Source: Colwellia piezophila ATCC BAA-637 (GTDB taxonomy: Bacteria > Pseudomonadota > Gammaproteobacteria > Enterobacterales > Alteromonadaceae). From it: a stretch of DNA of 64,000 bases. Under the pieces are notes generated by a model that was not told the DNA's origin, did not search any database, and was given only the letters and a program-made list of their open reading frames with translations. The DNA is taken from NCBI RefSeq assembly GCF_000378625.1, contig NZ_KB905164.1, forward strand, positions 1-64,000, read 5' to 3'. The translations under genes and the position numbers were made by a program. Below, one piece after another: positions 17,440-26,342 of this stretch (position 1 is the stretch's first letter; each line of letters begins with the position of its first letter).

Positions 17440-17847
17440 TGTACCACATAAAAAATGGGTGGAGTAACTCTTAATGGTAGATTTTGGGATGACCCTTGGT
17501 TTAATAGTAAAGGTAAACTACAGGTTAATCATGATTAAGGAGATAATAGACCTTATTGTGGAATAATAAATTAAGTCACTAATTTAGAATATCTACGTTA
17601 ACTCGTAAAAGATTAATGACTTTGAGTATGCCCTTAGTTCGCTCTAATAAGGAATCGATTTTTCAACTCGTTATGTTAACAATGTGCATACTCGAAACAT
17701 TGCAATGAACTAATGTATATTTTAAGCACAGTCTAAATGACCATCATTCAAATTACCTCTTTGTGTCCCATTGCGACATAAGAATATAAAATATTGGTCT
17801 GCTATATGATCGAAAAGTTGACGTTTGATATTTTGATTGGTCTTATT
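17440..17847. other. Intergenic region, no gene supported
   Basis: About 400 AT-rich bases; short open frames lack ribosome sites and family resemblance. Nothing else could be supported. Confidence 0.4.
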
Positions 17848-17998
17848 CCGCTTTGCGCACCAAGAAGCCCTTAACAAAAGAGCTACTGCATTTGGAATTC
17901 ACTAATTTTTTATATTTAGATGTTAAGGGCGGTAAGTACCACAAAGCGGTCTAAATTTTGGCTTGAATTTATCATCTATAATAGTCCGCTTCGCCACC
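17848..17998 (+). repeat. Dispersed repeat family B, copy 3 with tail block
   Basis: Opens CCGCTTTGCGCACCAAGAAG and closes ACCACAAAGCGG at 17949, so CCGCTTTG/CAAAGCGG are terminal inverted repeats. An inner perfect stem is GCCCTTAAC/GTTAAGGGC. The tail to 17998 (GAATTTATC...ATAGTCCGCTTCGCCACC) recurs at 21494 and 23753. Compared with copies 1 and 2 the inner arm changes from TTAGC/GCTAA to TTAAC/GTTAA, a compensatory pair change. Confidence 0.65.
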
Positions 17999-18182
17999 AT
18001 CGCGGTCATTGGTACTTAATTAATTGAACGTTAACTTTATGCCATGAGCTGTCTTTTATCGCACTACCCTGTAGACAGTAAACTAACCATCAAAATTTAA
18101 TTGTTTGTACAGCTAATTGACATTATCTGCATTCTATTAGAATGTTACCAATTTGTACCGCTTGCAATTATAGGGACGTAGT

Positions 18183-19442
18183 GTGGCATTTCTCTCAAAG
18201 TTAATAAATACCAGTCGATTATCAAGAGTCTTATTGATTCGAATATTGTTATTTAGCGGGTTATTTACCGTAATAATTACCGCTGTCCAATTGTCATTAA
18301 ATTATCAAAATGAGATAGAAGAATTACAAAAAAAATCTAAACAACTGGTTCACTCAAGCGAAGGTCCTTTGGTTTTAGCAACCTTTGAACTCAATGATAG
18401 ACAAGTCATTCTTATTACTGAAGGTTTGTTTAGATCAGGCCTTTTTAAATCTCTAATTGTCAAAGGTACTTACAAAGGTATACCTGAGTCTACAATAATT
18501 TCTTTAGGTGAAAAAAACATTCAAACTCAAGGGTGGCGGCACCCACTAATATTTGAATATAAAGGACGTTTTTCAAAAGTAGGAGCTATTGAATTTCAAA
18601 TTGATATCGACCCAATAAAACAAAAAATCATGGATGAGTTCATCATCATTCTTATTTCTCAGTTTATTAAGACCTTTTTTGTTTCCATTTTTATCCTCTT
18701 TATTATTCATAACTTGGTAATCCGTCATTTGGATGAAATATCTAACTGGCTAAATAACTTTAAGCCAGAATCATCATTCAGTCCGCTTGCATTGGAGACT
18801 GATAAAGGCAGTGATAGCGAGATGGTTAAACTCAAATCAGCCATTAGTGAAATGGGACAGCAGGTGCATAAGCATACTATAGGGTTAGAGAAAGCTGTAG
18901 CTGAGCGCACTGCTGAATTAGAAAAACTCGCATATACTGACAGCCTAACGGGTGTTGCTAATAGAGGCGCTTTTCTCCAAGCATCAAATGAAGAATTAAG
19001 CCGTTCACGACGGTTATCATATGATATTGGCGTGATGATGTTAGATTTAGACCATTTTAAAGCAATCAACGATACCTATGGCCATGATGCTGGAGATGAA
19101 GTGCTTAAACAAGTATCCAAAGCAATGAGTAATTGCTTACGAAAAGAAGACACCTTAGGCCGAATAGGTGGTGAAGAGTTTGCCATTATTACGCCCGGTG
19201 CTGATAAGGGGGGAATGCATAAACTAGCTTCACGATTACAACAGTCTATCGCGTTACTTAATTTTCCATTTCTACCAGAAGACAAAAATATCACCGTAAG
19301 TATTGGTTATACCAAAATCAGTAATGATGAAAACTTTAAAGCAGCTCTAAAAAGAGCTGACGTACATTTATATACCGCAAAAGCTTCTGGCAGGAATACC
19401 TTTATAACGGATAAGGGATTTGTTCCTAGCATTGTGAATTAA
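18183..19442 (+). CDS. Membrane-bound diguanylate cyclase (GGDEF)
   Basis: 419 residues. It makes cyclic di-GMP from two GTP. Membrane helix 1 at ~18-38 and helix 2 at ~153-180 enclose a ~110-residue periplasmic sensor domain of unknown ligand. A short coiled-coil linker (~210-250, ending ERTAELEKLAYTDSLTGVANR) leads into the GGDEF domain with an intact GGEEF at 329-333. An inhibitory RxxD site (RKED, 320-323) sits five residues before, so product inhibition is expected. No EAL domain is fused. The start is GTG at 18183 after AGGGACG. It stands alone between family B repeats, with no obvious partner. Activity is predicted from the intact motif; the signal sensed is unknown. Confidence 0.9.
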   Translation: MAFLSKLINTSRLSRVLLIRILLFSGLFTVIITAVQLSLNYQNEIEELQKKSKQLVHSSEGPLVLATFELNDRQVILITEGLFRSGLFKSLIVKGTYKGIPESTIISLGEKNIQTQGWRHPLIFEYKGRFSKVGAIEFQIDIDPIKQKIMDEFIIILISQFIKTFFVSIFILFIIHNLVIRHLDEISNWLNNFKPESSFSPLALETDKGSDSEMVKLKSAISEMGQQVHKHTIGLEKAVAERTAELEKLAYTDSLTGVANRGAFLQASNEELSRSRRLSYDIGVMMLDLDHFKAINDTYGHDAGDEVLKQVSKAMSNCLRKEDTLGRIGGEEFAIITPGADKGGMHKLASRLQQSIALLNFPFLPEDKNITVSIGYTKISNDENFKAALKRADVHLYTAKASGRNTFITDKGFVPSIVN

Positions 19443-19745
19443 GTTTTGAGGATAGCCTTTATGACCATCCAAAGAACGTTCCAAGTTGCCGCTTAGTATG
19501 AAGTCCCACAGGCAGCAATGAGCTTGATAGCGGACATTAGGGTTAACGAGTTGCTAGCTTCCGCTGTGCGCACCAAGAAGTCGTTAGCATTTTATTAATT
19601 TAGAAACCAAAAATTGAACCGGTTGGGGTCGATTAATTAGGTTAACTCATACCATAAAAGAGGCATTAGACCAGATTATTAAATGGTGTGAGTGGATTAG
19701 AATTTGTATTAAAAAGTCACCATAGTCTCTTGTTCGCTAACAATA
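19443..19745. other. Intergenic region with partial repeat B (about 19515-19600)
   Basis: GCTTCCGCTGTGCGCACCAA followed by GAAGTCGTTAGCATT matches the 5' half of family B; the 3' half is missing. The lead-in GAGCTTGATAGCGGACATTA is also found, in altered form, before the copy at 26074. No gene. Confidence 0.5.
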
Positions 19746-20732
19746 TCATTCAAAACTATATTTTTGCCCAATTTGACTTCGAATAGTATCCATTACCGTC
19801 ATGGTTGCTAACGTATCCGCATGTGAAATGATTGAACTTTCTAGTAATCCCGCACGAATACAAGACATCGCCTCTTCAATTTCATACTCAAACCCTGTGG
19901 CACGAAATGGTTCGCTGATAGTTAATTTTTCAGTTTCGGTAACTAAGGTAGCGTCACTAGTGCACCAAAACATATCATGAATTTTAATATGACCCTTAGT
20001 GCCATATATACAAAAATCGTTTCTGTGTTTAACTAAAAAACTACAAGTAAACTGAGAGTGTCGCCCATTACTGTAACTCATGTTTACCGCGGTATGTTCA
20101 TCAACGTCTGTTTCAGTTAACAAAGCACTTGCTTGAATAGACTGTGGATTTTCGCCATAAACCCATTGTGAAATAGTAACATTGTAAATACCCATATCGA
20201 GCAAAACGCCACCAGCTAAATCGTGATTATACATGCGATCATCTAAGTCACGTGGCACACAAAAACCAAAATTAGAATCAAGCGACTTTACTTCACCAAT
20301 AATACCTGAATCTAACCACGTTTTAACACGACCATAAATGGGTAAAAATCGTGTCCAGACCGCCTCCATTAAAAAAACGCCCTGCGCTTTTGCCAAATTC
20401 ATTAATTCTTGTGACTGCGCAGCGTTTACCGTTAACGGCTTTTCACAAAGAACAGCTTTGCCCGCTTCTAAACACAATTTAATTTGTTCATAATGAAAGC
20501 GATGTGGTGTGGCAATATAGACTGCATCTATTTTATCATCGACCACTAACTCAGAATATTGCTGGTAAGTTGTTTTGGCGCTATATTTATCGGCAAAGCT
20601 TATTGCTCTTTGTTTATTTCGGCTAACAACTGCATAGAGTTCCGCATCGTCAATTACTGTCAATGCCTGAGCAAAATTTTCGGCGATACGCCCAGGTCCG
20701 ATAAGCCCCCAGCGAAACTTTTCCATTGTCAT
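19746..20732 (-). CDS. Gfo/Idh/MocA-family oxidoreductase
   Basis: About 328 residues from the ATG at 20732, which has GAGGAGG just upstream; the frame is open to 20846, but the extra N-terminus is not like the family. The Rossmann start is WGLIGPGRIAENFAQAL, followed by VSRNKQRA and the catalytic-region motif CEKPLTVN. The C-terminal sheet domain includes GGVLLDMGIYNV and the substrate-side Asp/Tyr region. It resembles the dihydrodiol-dehydrogenase-like branch (GFCVPRDLDDR, TRFLPIYGRV). It would oxidise a sugar, cyclitol or diol with NAD(P)+; the substrate is unknown. It stands alone. A Fur-like box lies ~155 bases upstream. Confidence 0.85.
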   Translation of the reverse strand: MTMEKFRWGLIGPGRIAENFAQALTVIDDAELYAVVSRNKQRAISFADKYSAKTTYQQYSELVVDDKIDAVYIATPHRFHYEQIKLCLEAGKAVLCEKPLTVNAAQSQELMNLAKAQGVFLMEAVWTRFLPIYGRVKTWLDSGIIGEVKSLDSNFGFCVPRDLDDRMYNHDLAGGVLLDMGIYNVTISQWVYGENPQSIQASALLTETDVDEHTAVNMSYSNGRHSQFTCSFLVKHRNDFCIYGTKGHIKIHDMFWCTSDATLVTETEKLTISEPFRATGFEYEIEEAMSCIRAGLLESSIISHADTLATMTVMDTIRSQIGQKYSFE

Positions 20733-20886
20733 TTCCCTCCTCCTCTGAAACGAATAACAAACAGTGTAGCCAATTAGAAATTGTTTAACTATAGCTATAT
20801 TGTTAAACCTTTGTTTAATAAAATCATCCAATATTAAGCGAGACAATATAGATAATTGATAAAAGTCCGATGGTTTAAATCAGCAA

Positions 20887-20901
20887 TGATAATCATTAGA
20901 A
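20887..20901. promoter_or_regulatory. Possible Fur-like box
   Basis: TGATAAT-C-ATTAGAA, within AATGATAATCATTA, matches 14 consecutive positions of the 19-bp Fur consensus. It lies ~155 bases before the oxidoreductase start on the minus strand and far from any plus-strand gene, so regulation is uncertain. Confidence 0.4.
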
Positions 20902-21199
20902 AGCTATGGCAAAGCATTAAATACTAATGTCCTCAATGCGCACTTTGAAGACTATTTCCTAAATCCAAAAATGACATCAGAATAGACTGTTATATTATAG
21001 TGATGAGAAAAGCATTAATATTTATGTTCACTTTTCAGCCTAAAACTTTATTTTGTAAACATTACAAAACAGCTTAAACTCATCAAAAAACAAGGTAACT
21101 TTACTTTTTAGTAGTACCAGAAGTAGTACTGACAAAACCACCATACAATAAAACCATTAATTAACAAATAGATAAATCATAGAGTCGAGTCCCGTAGCT

Positions 21200-21224
21200 G
21201 CCGCTTTATTTAAGCGGCTTTTTT
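21200..21224 (+). terminator. Orphan intrinsic terminator
   Basis: GCCGCTT-TATTT-AAGCGGC followed by six T. It is a good intrinsic terminator on the plus strand, yet no plus-strand gene ends nearby (the nearest ends at 19442). It may mark a small RNA or a decayed gene. The rest of 20902-21493 holds no supportable gene. Confidence 0.6.
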
Positions 21225-21493
21225 GTGTCTAAAAATCAAGGTGTTATTTACTAATCCCCTGTTCTCAAATAGTTAAACAGCTAATGACCTATAACTGAAT
21301 ACTTAAGAAAATTCTCTCAAAGAAACTCCAATTTACTACGGACGTTTTATTTATGAAGTATTAATTGAAAATTATATATTAGTGGGTGTCGCAAGCTTGC
21401 TAATTTTAGCAAAAAACTGAATGCGCATTCCTATTGGCCTTCCAAAGAAAAACACCGTAGAAAAAGGTCAAGCATTCACCAATTGAACTCAAG

Positions 21494-21550
21494 CCACAAA
21501 GCCGACCTAATTTAGACTCGAATTTATCACAATGAATAGTCCGCTTTACC
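21494..21550 (+). repeat. Repeat B tail block
   Basis: CACAAAGCCGACCTAATTTA then GACTCGAATTTATCACAATG and AATAGTCCGCTTTACCACC. It matches the tail of the copy at 17848 and the block at 23753. The hairpin part is not evident upstream. Confidence 0.5.
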
Positions 21551-21790
21551 ACCTAAACGCTCGTTCACACAATTTTATTGGCATGACTTTAAAGTACTAA
21601 AAACATATCGGTAATCGAATATCCTTAGCTAAAACCATGTCACTCGGATACCTTTGATTTTATATATTAATAACACTTCTCTTGGTAGTTTGAACACATT
21701 GATTTTCATTTAGTTAATATAAACTCATATCAGCTTTAGCTAACTAACTAACTAAACAGCTATCTATCAACAATTGAAAAGGAAAACCTA

Positions 21791-22231
21791 ATGCACCTAA
21801 CTAAAAAGTGCTTAAGTCAAATCGCGATTGCCGCGACAACTGTTTTTTCTCTATCAGCAGTAAATGCGACTGAGATACCTGAAGGTTACAACACACCTAT
21901 TCCTGGCTATATTACGACTCCAGATAAGGTTGAGTCACGTCTTGGTACACTCAACTTTTTCGATGGTGTGCCAACAAAAGAAACTTCTGCAACCTTATTA
22001 GAAAATTTAAACTTTCTTCGTGGTGTAGAAGCTTTTCTAAATGGTGTGCCAATGGCATCAATACATGGCTTAACTAAAGGGTTTGCCAGCATTGGCGCAA
22101 CTGAAGCTAATCACATCATCGTAACGGATAAATTAATGGACTCTAATCCATTGTTCTTAACAGCAAATACCGATACCGTTTATGTATTTAACTCATTTGA
22201 CTTGAAGAAAACAGGTCCATTAAACAACTAG
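21791..22231 (+). pseudogene. DUF1254 protein truncated by a family A repeat
   Basis: 146 residues: a signal peptide (cut near VNATE) and the N-terminal part of a DUF1254 domain (GTLNFFDGVPTKETSATLLE, ANTDTVYVFNSFDLKKTGPL). Full-length relatives of the DUF1254/DUF1214 class are ~450-500 residues, and the usual text after this point (xVVEVPP...) is missing. The stop TAG is formed by the first bases of repeat A copy 2, whose consensus begins about where the homology ends. No downstream remainder of the gene was found after the repeat. Its N-terminal domain is only distantly like the intact gene at 14604. I call it a pseudogene; a secreted short protein might still be made. Confidence 0.7.
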
Positions 22232-22435
22232 GACACTCGCTTATAAAGCAACTCAAAAGAAACCAATAACACATGCTAACTATTCACTCCAAATAGCTTC
22301 CAGCTTTTCGAATGAATATTAATATGTACTAAACGTCTAAACAAATACGAGGATTAGTGTTTTTTAGACATGACAAAAAAATCGGCCTTGATGTATCGGT
22401 ATAAATTAAAACTATGAGTGACTGTCCCGACTAAC
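22221..22435 (+). repeat. Dispersed repeat family A, copy 2
   Basis: TAAACAACTAGGACACTCGC to GAGTGACTGTCCCGACTAA. The most diverged copy at its inner hairpin (ACAAAAAAATCGGCCTTGAT). The end motif ACTGTCCCGAYTAACTA is repeated once more at 22440-22457. It overlaps the stop of the truncated DUF1254 gene. Confidence 0.7.
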
Positions 22436-22549
22436 TATTACTGTCCCGATTAACTAAACTGAACATATAGGGAATATGTTATTTAGTTATAAAATGCTAT
22501 ATTTTTATTGATGAGGAAATTAAGCGTATTCAATTAAAAGAGGTAAATT

Positions 22550-23302
22550 ATGTTTCAGACAACTTATCTCTTAAATAGAAAGTATCAATATGCTTTTAAT
22601 ATTTTCATCCTTATTGGTTTATTGCTTTTCCTTGCGCCACTAAAAGCGGACGATAAAACGCTATATATTGTTACGCCCGCCTGGAAAAATTGGACAAATT
22701 CTGATGGTACTGGATATTATTTCGATCTTGTTAAACTTATCTATAAACCTTTAGGGTATAAAATACTTTTCGATATTGCTCATTTCTCTCGAGCTAAAAA
22801 AATGGTTGAACTAAAAGAGGCGGATGCAGCATTCAGTTTATATATGAGTAGCTCAAATGAAAAATATATCACACCAAAGCATTCGTTGACTTCTGGTGAA
22901 GTTGTAATCATGTTTAGCCGAGATTTAGAATGGAAAGGAATCTCTTCTTTATATCAAAAGGATATTCTTTACCCACAAGGTTACAATTTCATACCTGAAA
23001 TTCCAATTAGTTTTACCCATATAGAAGTGTCCGACAGTAAGACAGGTATTTTAATGCTAATGCGAGGTCGCGCTTCTTATTTTATTACTAATCTTGAAGA
23101 AATGACTCTACTCCAGCAAGAGTTACGGGTTGATATGACTCTTTATCGTGTTGAGCACCTTTATTCTAAAAAGTTATTCATGGGCTTTTCAAATACTGAT
23201 AAAGGAAGAAAATTAGCTGAGCAATTTGATCAACGAATGACGCTACTTATTAATAATGGCCAGATTGAAAAGCTTAAAAAAAAGTGGAATTTAAAAAACT
23301 AG
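22550..23302 (+). CDS. Periplasmic solute-binding-like protein (SBP_bac_3 type)
   Basis: 250 residues with a long signal peptide (hydrophobic ~14-31, cut near LKADD). The mature protein follows the pattern of family 3 solute-binding proteins: KTLYIVTPAWKNWTNSDGTG, YYFDLVKLIYKPLGY, and a C-terminal LFMGFSNTDKGRKLAEQFDQ with LINNGQIEKLKKKW. Many such proteins in marine bacteria stand alone without a permease and may act as sensors or orphans, and none is adjacent here. The ligand is unknown; the canonical Arg/Asp pair for amino acids is not obvious. The start has AAGAGG 7 bases before. It is flanked by two family A repeats, so its neighbourhood has been rearranged. Confidence 0.75.
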   Translation: MFQTTYLLNRKYQYAFNIFILIGLLLFLAPLKADDKTLYIVTPAWKNWTNSDGTGYYFDLVKLIYKPLGYKILFDIAHFSRAKKMVELKEADAAFSLYMSSSNEKYITPKHSLTSGEVVIMFSRDLEWKGISSLYQKDILYPQGYNFIPEIPISFTHIEVSDSKTGILMLMRGRASYFITNLEEMTLLQQELRVDMTLYRVEHLYSKKLFMGFSNTDKGRKLAEQFDQRMTLLINNGQIEKLKKKWNLKN

Positions 23303-23432
23303 ACGATGTTGTTCTTCATGGATAAATATTCATTCAGGATAAAGCTATTATGGGACAATCACCTCTGATAGTTGTTGGGAGTAACCTTTCAATTAACTAA
23401 TTCAACTAATTCAACTAAAGGTAATCTTATAT

Positions 23433-23470
23433 AAATGGGGTCAGGTACACTTTAAATATCTTGCATTTTA
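23433..23470 (+). repeat. RAYT/REP-type sequence fragment
   Basis: AAATGGGGTCAGGTACACTT followed by TAAATATC resembles the GGGGTCAGGTACAC ends commonly found beside Y1-type REP-associated transposases. Only one arm is visible and there is no transposase. Direct repeats of AATTCAACT lie just before (~23395-23418). Confidence 0.4.
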
Positions 23471-23532
23471 CGCCAGCTTTGATAAGAAAGTATTTTAGCA
23501 ACCGCGTGTAAATTCAAGCGGTACTAAAATGG

Positions 23533-23747
23533 TAAACATCTAGGGCACTCGCTTATAAAGCAATGCTAAAGAAAACATTAATACATGCTAACTATTCACT
23601 CAGAATAGCCTCAAACTTTTCTAATGAATATTAATCAGTACTAAACGTCTGAACAAATACTAGGATTAGTGTTTTTTAGACATTACAAACAAATCAGGCT
23701 TAATGTGTTTGTCTAAATTAAAACTTTGAGTGACTGTCCTGGTTAAA
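23533..23747 (+). repeat. Dispersed repeat family A, copy 3
   Basis: TAAACATCTAGGGCACTCGC to GAGTGACTGTCCTGGTTAAA, same orientation as the other copies. It contains two ATGCTAA direct repeats 22 bases apart; in copy 4 exactly this interval is deleted. Inner hairpin arms ACAAACAAATCA/TAATGTGTTTGT are nearly complementary. Confidence 0.75.
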
Positions 23748-23752
23748 ATTCA

Positions 23753-23880
23753 AAGCCGACCTAATTTATACTCGTATTTATCACAATAAATAGTCCGCTT
23801 CGCCACTATAACCGCCAGTCATGAAGTCGCATTGGCGTGATTTCAAAGTGCGCATTCGAGACATTAGCCACAAAATATTT
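23753..23880 (+). repeat. Repeat B tail with repeat C block
   Basis: Starts CAAAGCCGACCTAATTTATA and reaches AATAGTCCGCTTCGCCACTA. It continues as CCGCCAGTCATGAAGTCGCATT, GGCGTG and GAGACATTAGCC. The last part recurs upstream of the next gene at 24575-24640. Confidence 0.5.
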
Positions 23881-24037
23881 GCCTATTTTTTCTAATGAAT
23901 CATTCATTTCAGTTTACTGATACTTATCGATAAAACACAACTATTTACAAAATAGTTAACCTTTTACGGTTTCAAATATTTTGTTATTGAGTGATTATTC
24001 CTTGCATACAGCAATATTCTCAAACAGGTGAAAATAC

Positions 24038-24532
24038 ATGAATGTTCGATACAAAACTTTAAAATACAGTTTAGCTGGATTTTTGGCAATATTAGCTGCT
24101 GGGTTGTGCCAAGCGAGTGAGCACCCGCAAAATACGCTTGAGCAATCAAACTTGAAGAAAGCACTGTATTGTATGGATATTCTAGAAAACCGACCAGATC
24201 TTGAACCATCGCACCGGATAGATATTTTGCGCAATGAATGCTTTTCTGAAACCTATATTCAGCATTCACCCCATGTAGCGGATGGGCGAGATGCGGTATT
24301 AAGCTTGTTTGCAAAAAGGTTTAAAAATAGTCCGAACATTACAACTTCTGTTAAGCGAACAGCCTCAGAAGGTGATCTAGTTTGGATTCACCAACATGTC
24401 AAACGAACGCCAGAAGATCTTGGTCGTTCGGTTATTAACATTTTTCGAATGAAAGACGGAAAATTTGCAGAACATTGGAACCTTGGACAAGCTGTCCCAG
24501 AGAAATCAAAAAACAATAATACGATGTTTTAA
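24038..24532 (+). CDS. Secreted SnoaL/NTF2-like protein
   Basis: 164 residues with a signal peptide (cut near CQASE). The mature domain is NTF2/SnoaL-like: ALYCMDILENRPDLEP, ECFSETYIQHSPHVADGRDA (the usual YIQHxP...G motif), GDLVWIHQHVKR and NIFRMKDGKFAEHWNL. SnoaL-like enzymes act on polyketides or serve as small isomerases or hydrolases; many bacterial secreted ones have unknown substrates. Start ATG with AGGTG upstream. It stands alone, framed by repeat blocks that also precede the next gene, so the two may have arrived or duplicated with the same flanking DNA. Confidence 0.75.
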   Translation: MNVRYKTLKYSLAGFLAILAAGLCQASEHPQNTLEQSNLKKALYCMDILENRPDLEPSHRIDILRNECFSETYIQHSPHVADGRDAVLSLFAKRFKNSPNITTSVKRTASEGDLVWIHQHVKRTPEDLGRSVINIFRMKDGKFAEHWNLGQAVPEKSKNNNTMF

Positions 24533-24570
24533 TTGATTTTAATAACGCACTCGATTTTAAGTTCATTGAT

Positions 24571-24645
24571 GACACCACAGCCGCCAGTTAATAAGTAGCA
24601 TTGGCGTGGTAATTCAAAGTATACATTGGAGACATTAGCCAAAAA
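24571..24645 (+). repeat. Repeat C block
   Basis: CCACAGCCGCCAGTTAATAA, then GTAGCATTGGCGTGGT and GGAGACATTAGCC. It aligns with 23811-23880 (CCGCCAGTCATGAAGTCGCATTGGCGTG...GAGACATTAGCC). The two blocks lie upstream of two unrelated genes. Confidence 0.5.
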
Positions 24646-24744
24646 CGATTTTCCATATATTTTCTATATGTTGCCATGTTACTAATTAAAATTATGACAC
24701 CCTTTATTTTGTTAGGCTTGTGGACGCTTCTCAGACATATTCAT

Positions 24745-24777
24745 AATATATTTACACCTTTATAGTGTAAATATATT
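24745..24777. promoter_or_regulatory. Perfect 13-bp inverted repeat upstream of the serine hydrolase gene
   Basis: AATATATTTACAC and GTGTAAATATATT flank a 7-base spacer, ending 67 bases before the start codon. The size and position fit a dimeric repressor or activator operator. No T tract follows, so it is not a terminator. The regulator is unknown. Confidence 0.5.
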
Positions 24778-24844
24778 GAAAGATTAATCAGTTGTTAAGG
24801 TCTTATTATACTCAATTGTTTTTAACCGTATAAAAGGAATTTCG

Positions 24845-25930
24845 TTGGTGAATATTTTGAATATAGGTTGTGTACTGAGCTTGTTATTTATTAGCGGTTG
24901 CGGCAGTAGTGGAACAGAGGATAAACAAACTATTCCACAGATTAAATCCACACTTACTGAGACATTAGACAATTATCTGGAAACAACTATCCCCGATTCA
25001 GGTGCAGGCATTGCAATTTTCGTTCATAAAAATGATACGGTTCAATATAGAGGGTTTAAAGGATTAGCAAATAAGCTGACGAATACCTCCATAGATGCTG
25101 ATACAGGGTTTCGAATCGCCTCTATAAGCAAAGTCTTTACCGCGTTAGCTATTATGAAGCTTTATGAGCAAGAGCAAATTCAACTTAACGATTCTATTTT
25201 GATTTACCTTCCTGAACTTCCTTCTTCATGGCAGCATATTACTATTCATCACTTGTTATCACATCAATCGGGTATTCCTCAATATGAAGTTCATCCGGAT
25301 GCTGCAATATGGGCTGATGGGCAGACAAATGATGACGTTTTAAATTTCTATGTTTCTCACCCAGAACTGTCTTTTGAACCAGGCTCAACAGGTGAGTACA
25401 GTAACTCGGGTTATCACTTACTCGCGGAAATTATTTTCAGAGCTACTGGCATTTATTATGAGGATTATATGGATGAGTATTTCTTTAAGCCATTAATTAT
25501 GACAAATAGCTATGTCACTGATGAAACAACTTCCCCTAAAGCTAATGATGCTTTAAATTTTGCACAATACACTAGGTTCAATGGTAAGAATAATTTTACC
25601 AACGGAGCTAATGGTATTGTGAGTTCAATAAATGATTTAAATCTTTTTATCTCTTCGCTACTTAATGACCAAATAGTTAAACCTGAAACGCTAGAATTGA
25701 TGTTAAAACATCATACCTCTTCTTTATTAGGTGAAGCAGATTATGGCTATGGTTGGATACTTGCGCCTGAGGGTAGTGATGCGTTTTCTCATACTGGTGG
25801 TCATGATGGTTTTAGAACTTGGCTATTAATTAATAGAGATAAAAACCTTAGACTGATCATTCTTGGAAACGGTGGCGACTTAACAGGCGATCATGGTCAT
25901 TTGGCTAATCTTATGCAGCCTTTTTTGTAG
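24845..25930 (+). CDS. Class C beta-lactamase-like serine hydrolase, lipoprotein
   Basis: 361 residues. The signal peptide ends FISGCG (Cys ~19), a lipobox. It has the serine beta-lactamase/DD-peptidase fold motifs: SISK (S93-K96, the SxxK nucleophile), Y185-S-N187 (YxN) and HTGG at 316-319 in place of KTG. Supporting motifs are LLSHQSGIP and FEPGSTGEYSNSGYHLLAEII. Such proteins range over D-aminopeptidases, esterases and penicillin-binding proteins; the HTG variant is common in esterase-like members. A resistance role should not be assumed. The start is TTG at 24845 (AAAGGA 6 bases before) or GTG at 24848. It has its own upstream inverted repeat and no operon partners. Confidence 0.85.
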   Translation: MVNILNIGCVLSLLFISGCGSSGTEDKQTIPQIKSTLTETLDNYLETTIPDSGAGIAIFVHKNDTVQYRGFKGLANKLTNTSIDADTGFRIASISKVFTALAIMKLYEQEQIQLNDSILIYLPELPSSWQHITIHHLLSHQSGIPQYEVHPDAAIWADGQTNDDVLNFYVSHPELSFEPGSTGEYSNSGYHLLAEIIFRATGIYYEDYMDEYFFKPLIMTNSYVTDETTSPKANDALNFAQYTRFNGKNNFTNGANGIVSSINDLNLFISSLLNDQIVKPETLELMLKHHTSSLLGEADYGYGWILAPEGSDAFSHTGGHDGFRTWLLINRDKNLRLIILGNGGDLTGDHGHLANLMQPFL

Positions 25931-26342
25931 GTTTTTTAATAAGTTAGAGTAATAAAAAACATATAAGGTTTTGAAGTTCGATACAAAAACCAATGCGACG
26001 CTGTATTTTTATTCGAACCTTAATAGGCGGCTTTGAGCTTCAAGCGGACGTTATGAATCACGGTGGTTTAACTTCCGCTTACGCACCAAAAAGCCCTGAG
26101 TGGTGACCTGTTTTTACTTGGTCATTTTATTACAACCTAAGGCTCACTGTTACCACATTGAAGACCTAAGCTATATTCGAACCAACAAAAATTATGATCA
26201 CTTTGAAGTATGGCAGCTGACTTTGATATCACATCCCTTTGTATTCAATTTGTTTGCAACTTTTAATCTCACACTTAAAAGTTGCAAACCCTAGCTATAT
26301 TTTGCATAGTGCTTCTATTATATTTTATCGTTAGGAAATCAT
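25931..26342. other. Intergenic region with repeat B copy 5 (about 26073-26168)
   Basis: CTTCCGCTTACGCACCAAAA then AGCCCTGAGTGGTGACC starts the repeat, which ends GGCTCACTGTTACCACATTG. GTGACC/GGTCAT can pair inside. It ends like copy 1. A short open frame at 26100 lies wholly in the repeat and is not a gene. Confidence 0.55.

Noticed and set aside
17848-17949. Repeat B as an integron attC site
   Set aside because: Ends pair as CCGCTTTG/CAAAGCGG, not as RYYYAAC/GTTRRRY, and no cassette gene lies beside it.
21181-21225. tRNA-like string GTCGAGTCCCG near the orphan terminator
   Set aside because: No cloverleaf arms could be paired around it; a similar GAGTCCCGTAGC at ~4005 also lacks tRNA structure.
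23964-24314. Minus-strand frame of 116 codons over the SnoaL-like gene
   Set aside because: Antisense to a gene with clear signal peptide and domain motifs.
24845-25930. Calling the serine hydrolase an antibiotic-resistance beta-lactamase
   Set aside because: The HTGG variant and lipoprotein signal are common in esterase or DD-peptidase relatives; resistance cannot be read from sequence.
26100-26294. Open frame of 64 codons before the ABC genes
   Set aside because: It lies in a copy of repeat family B and follows the repeat's sequence.
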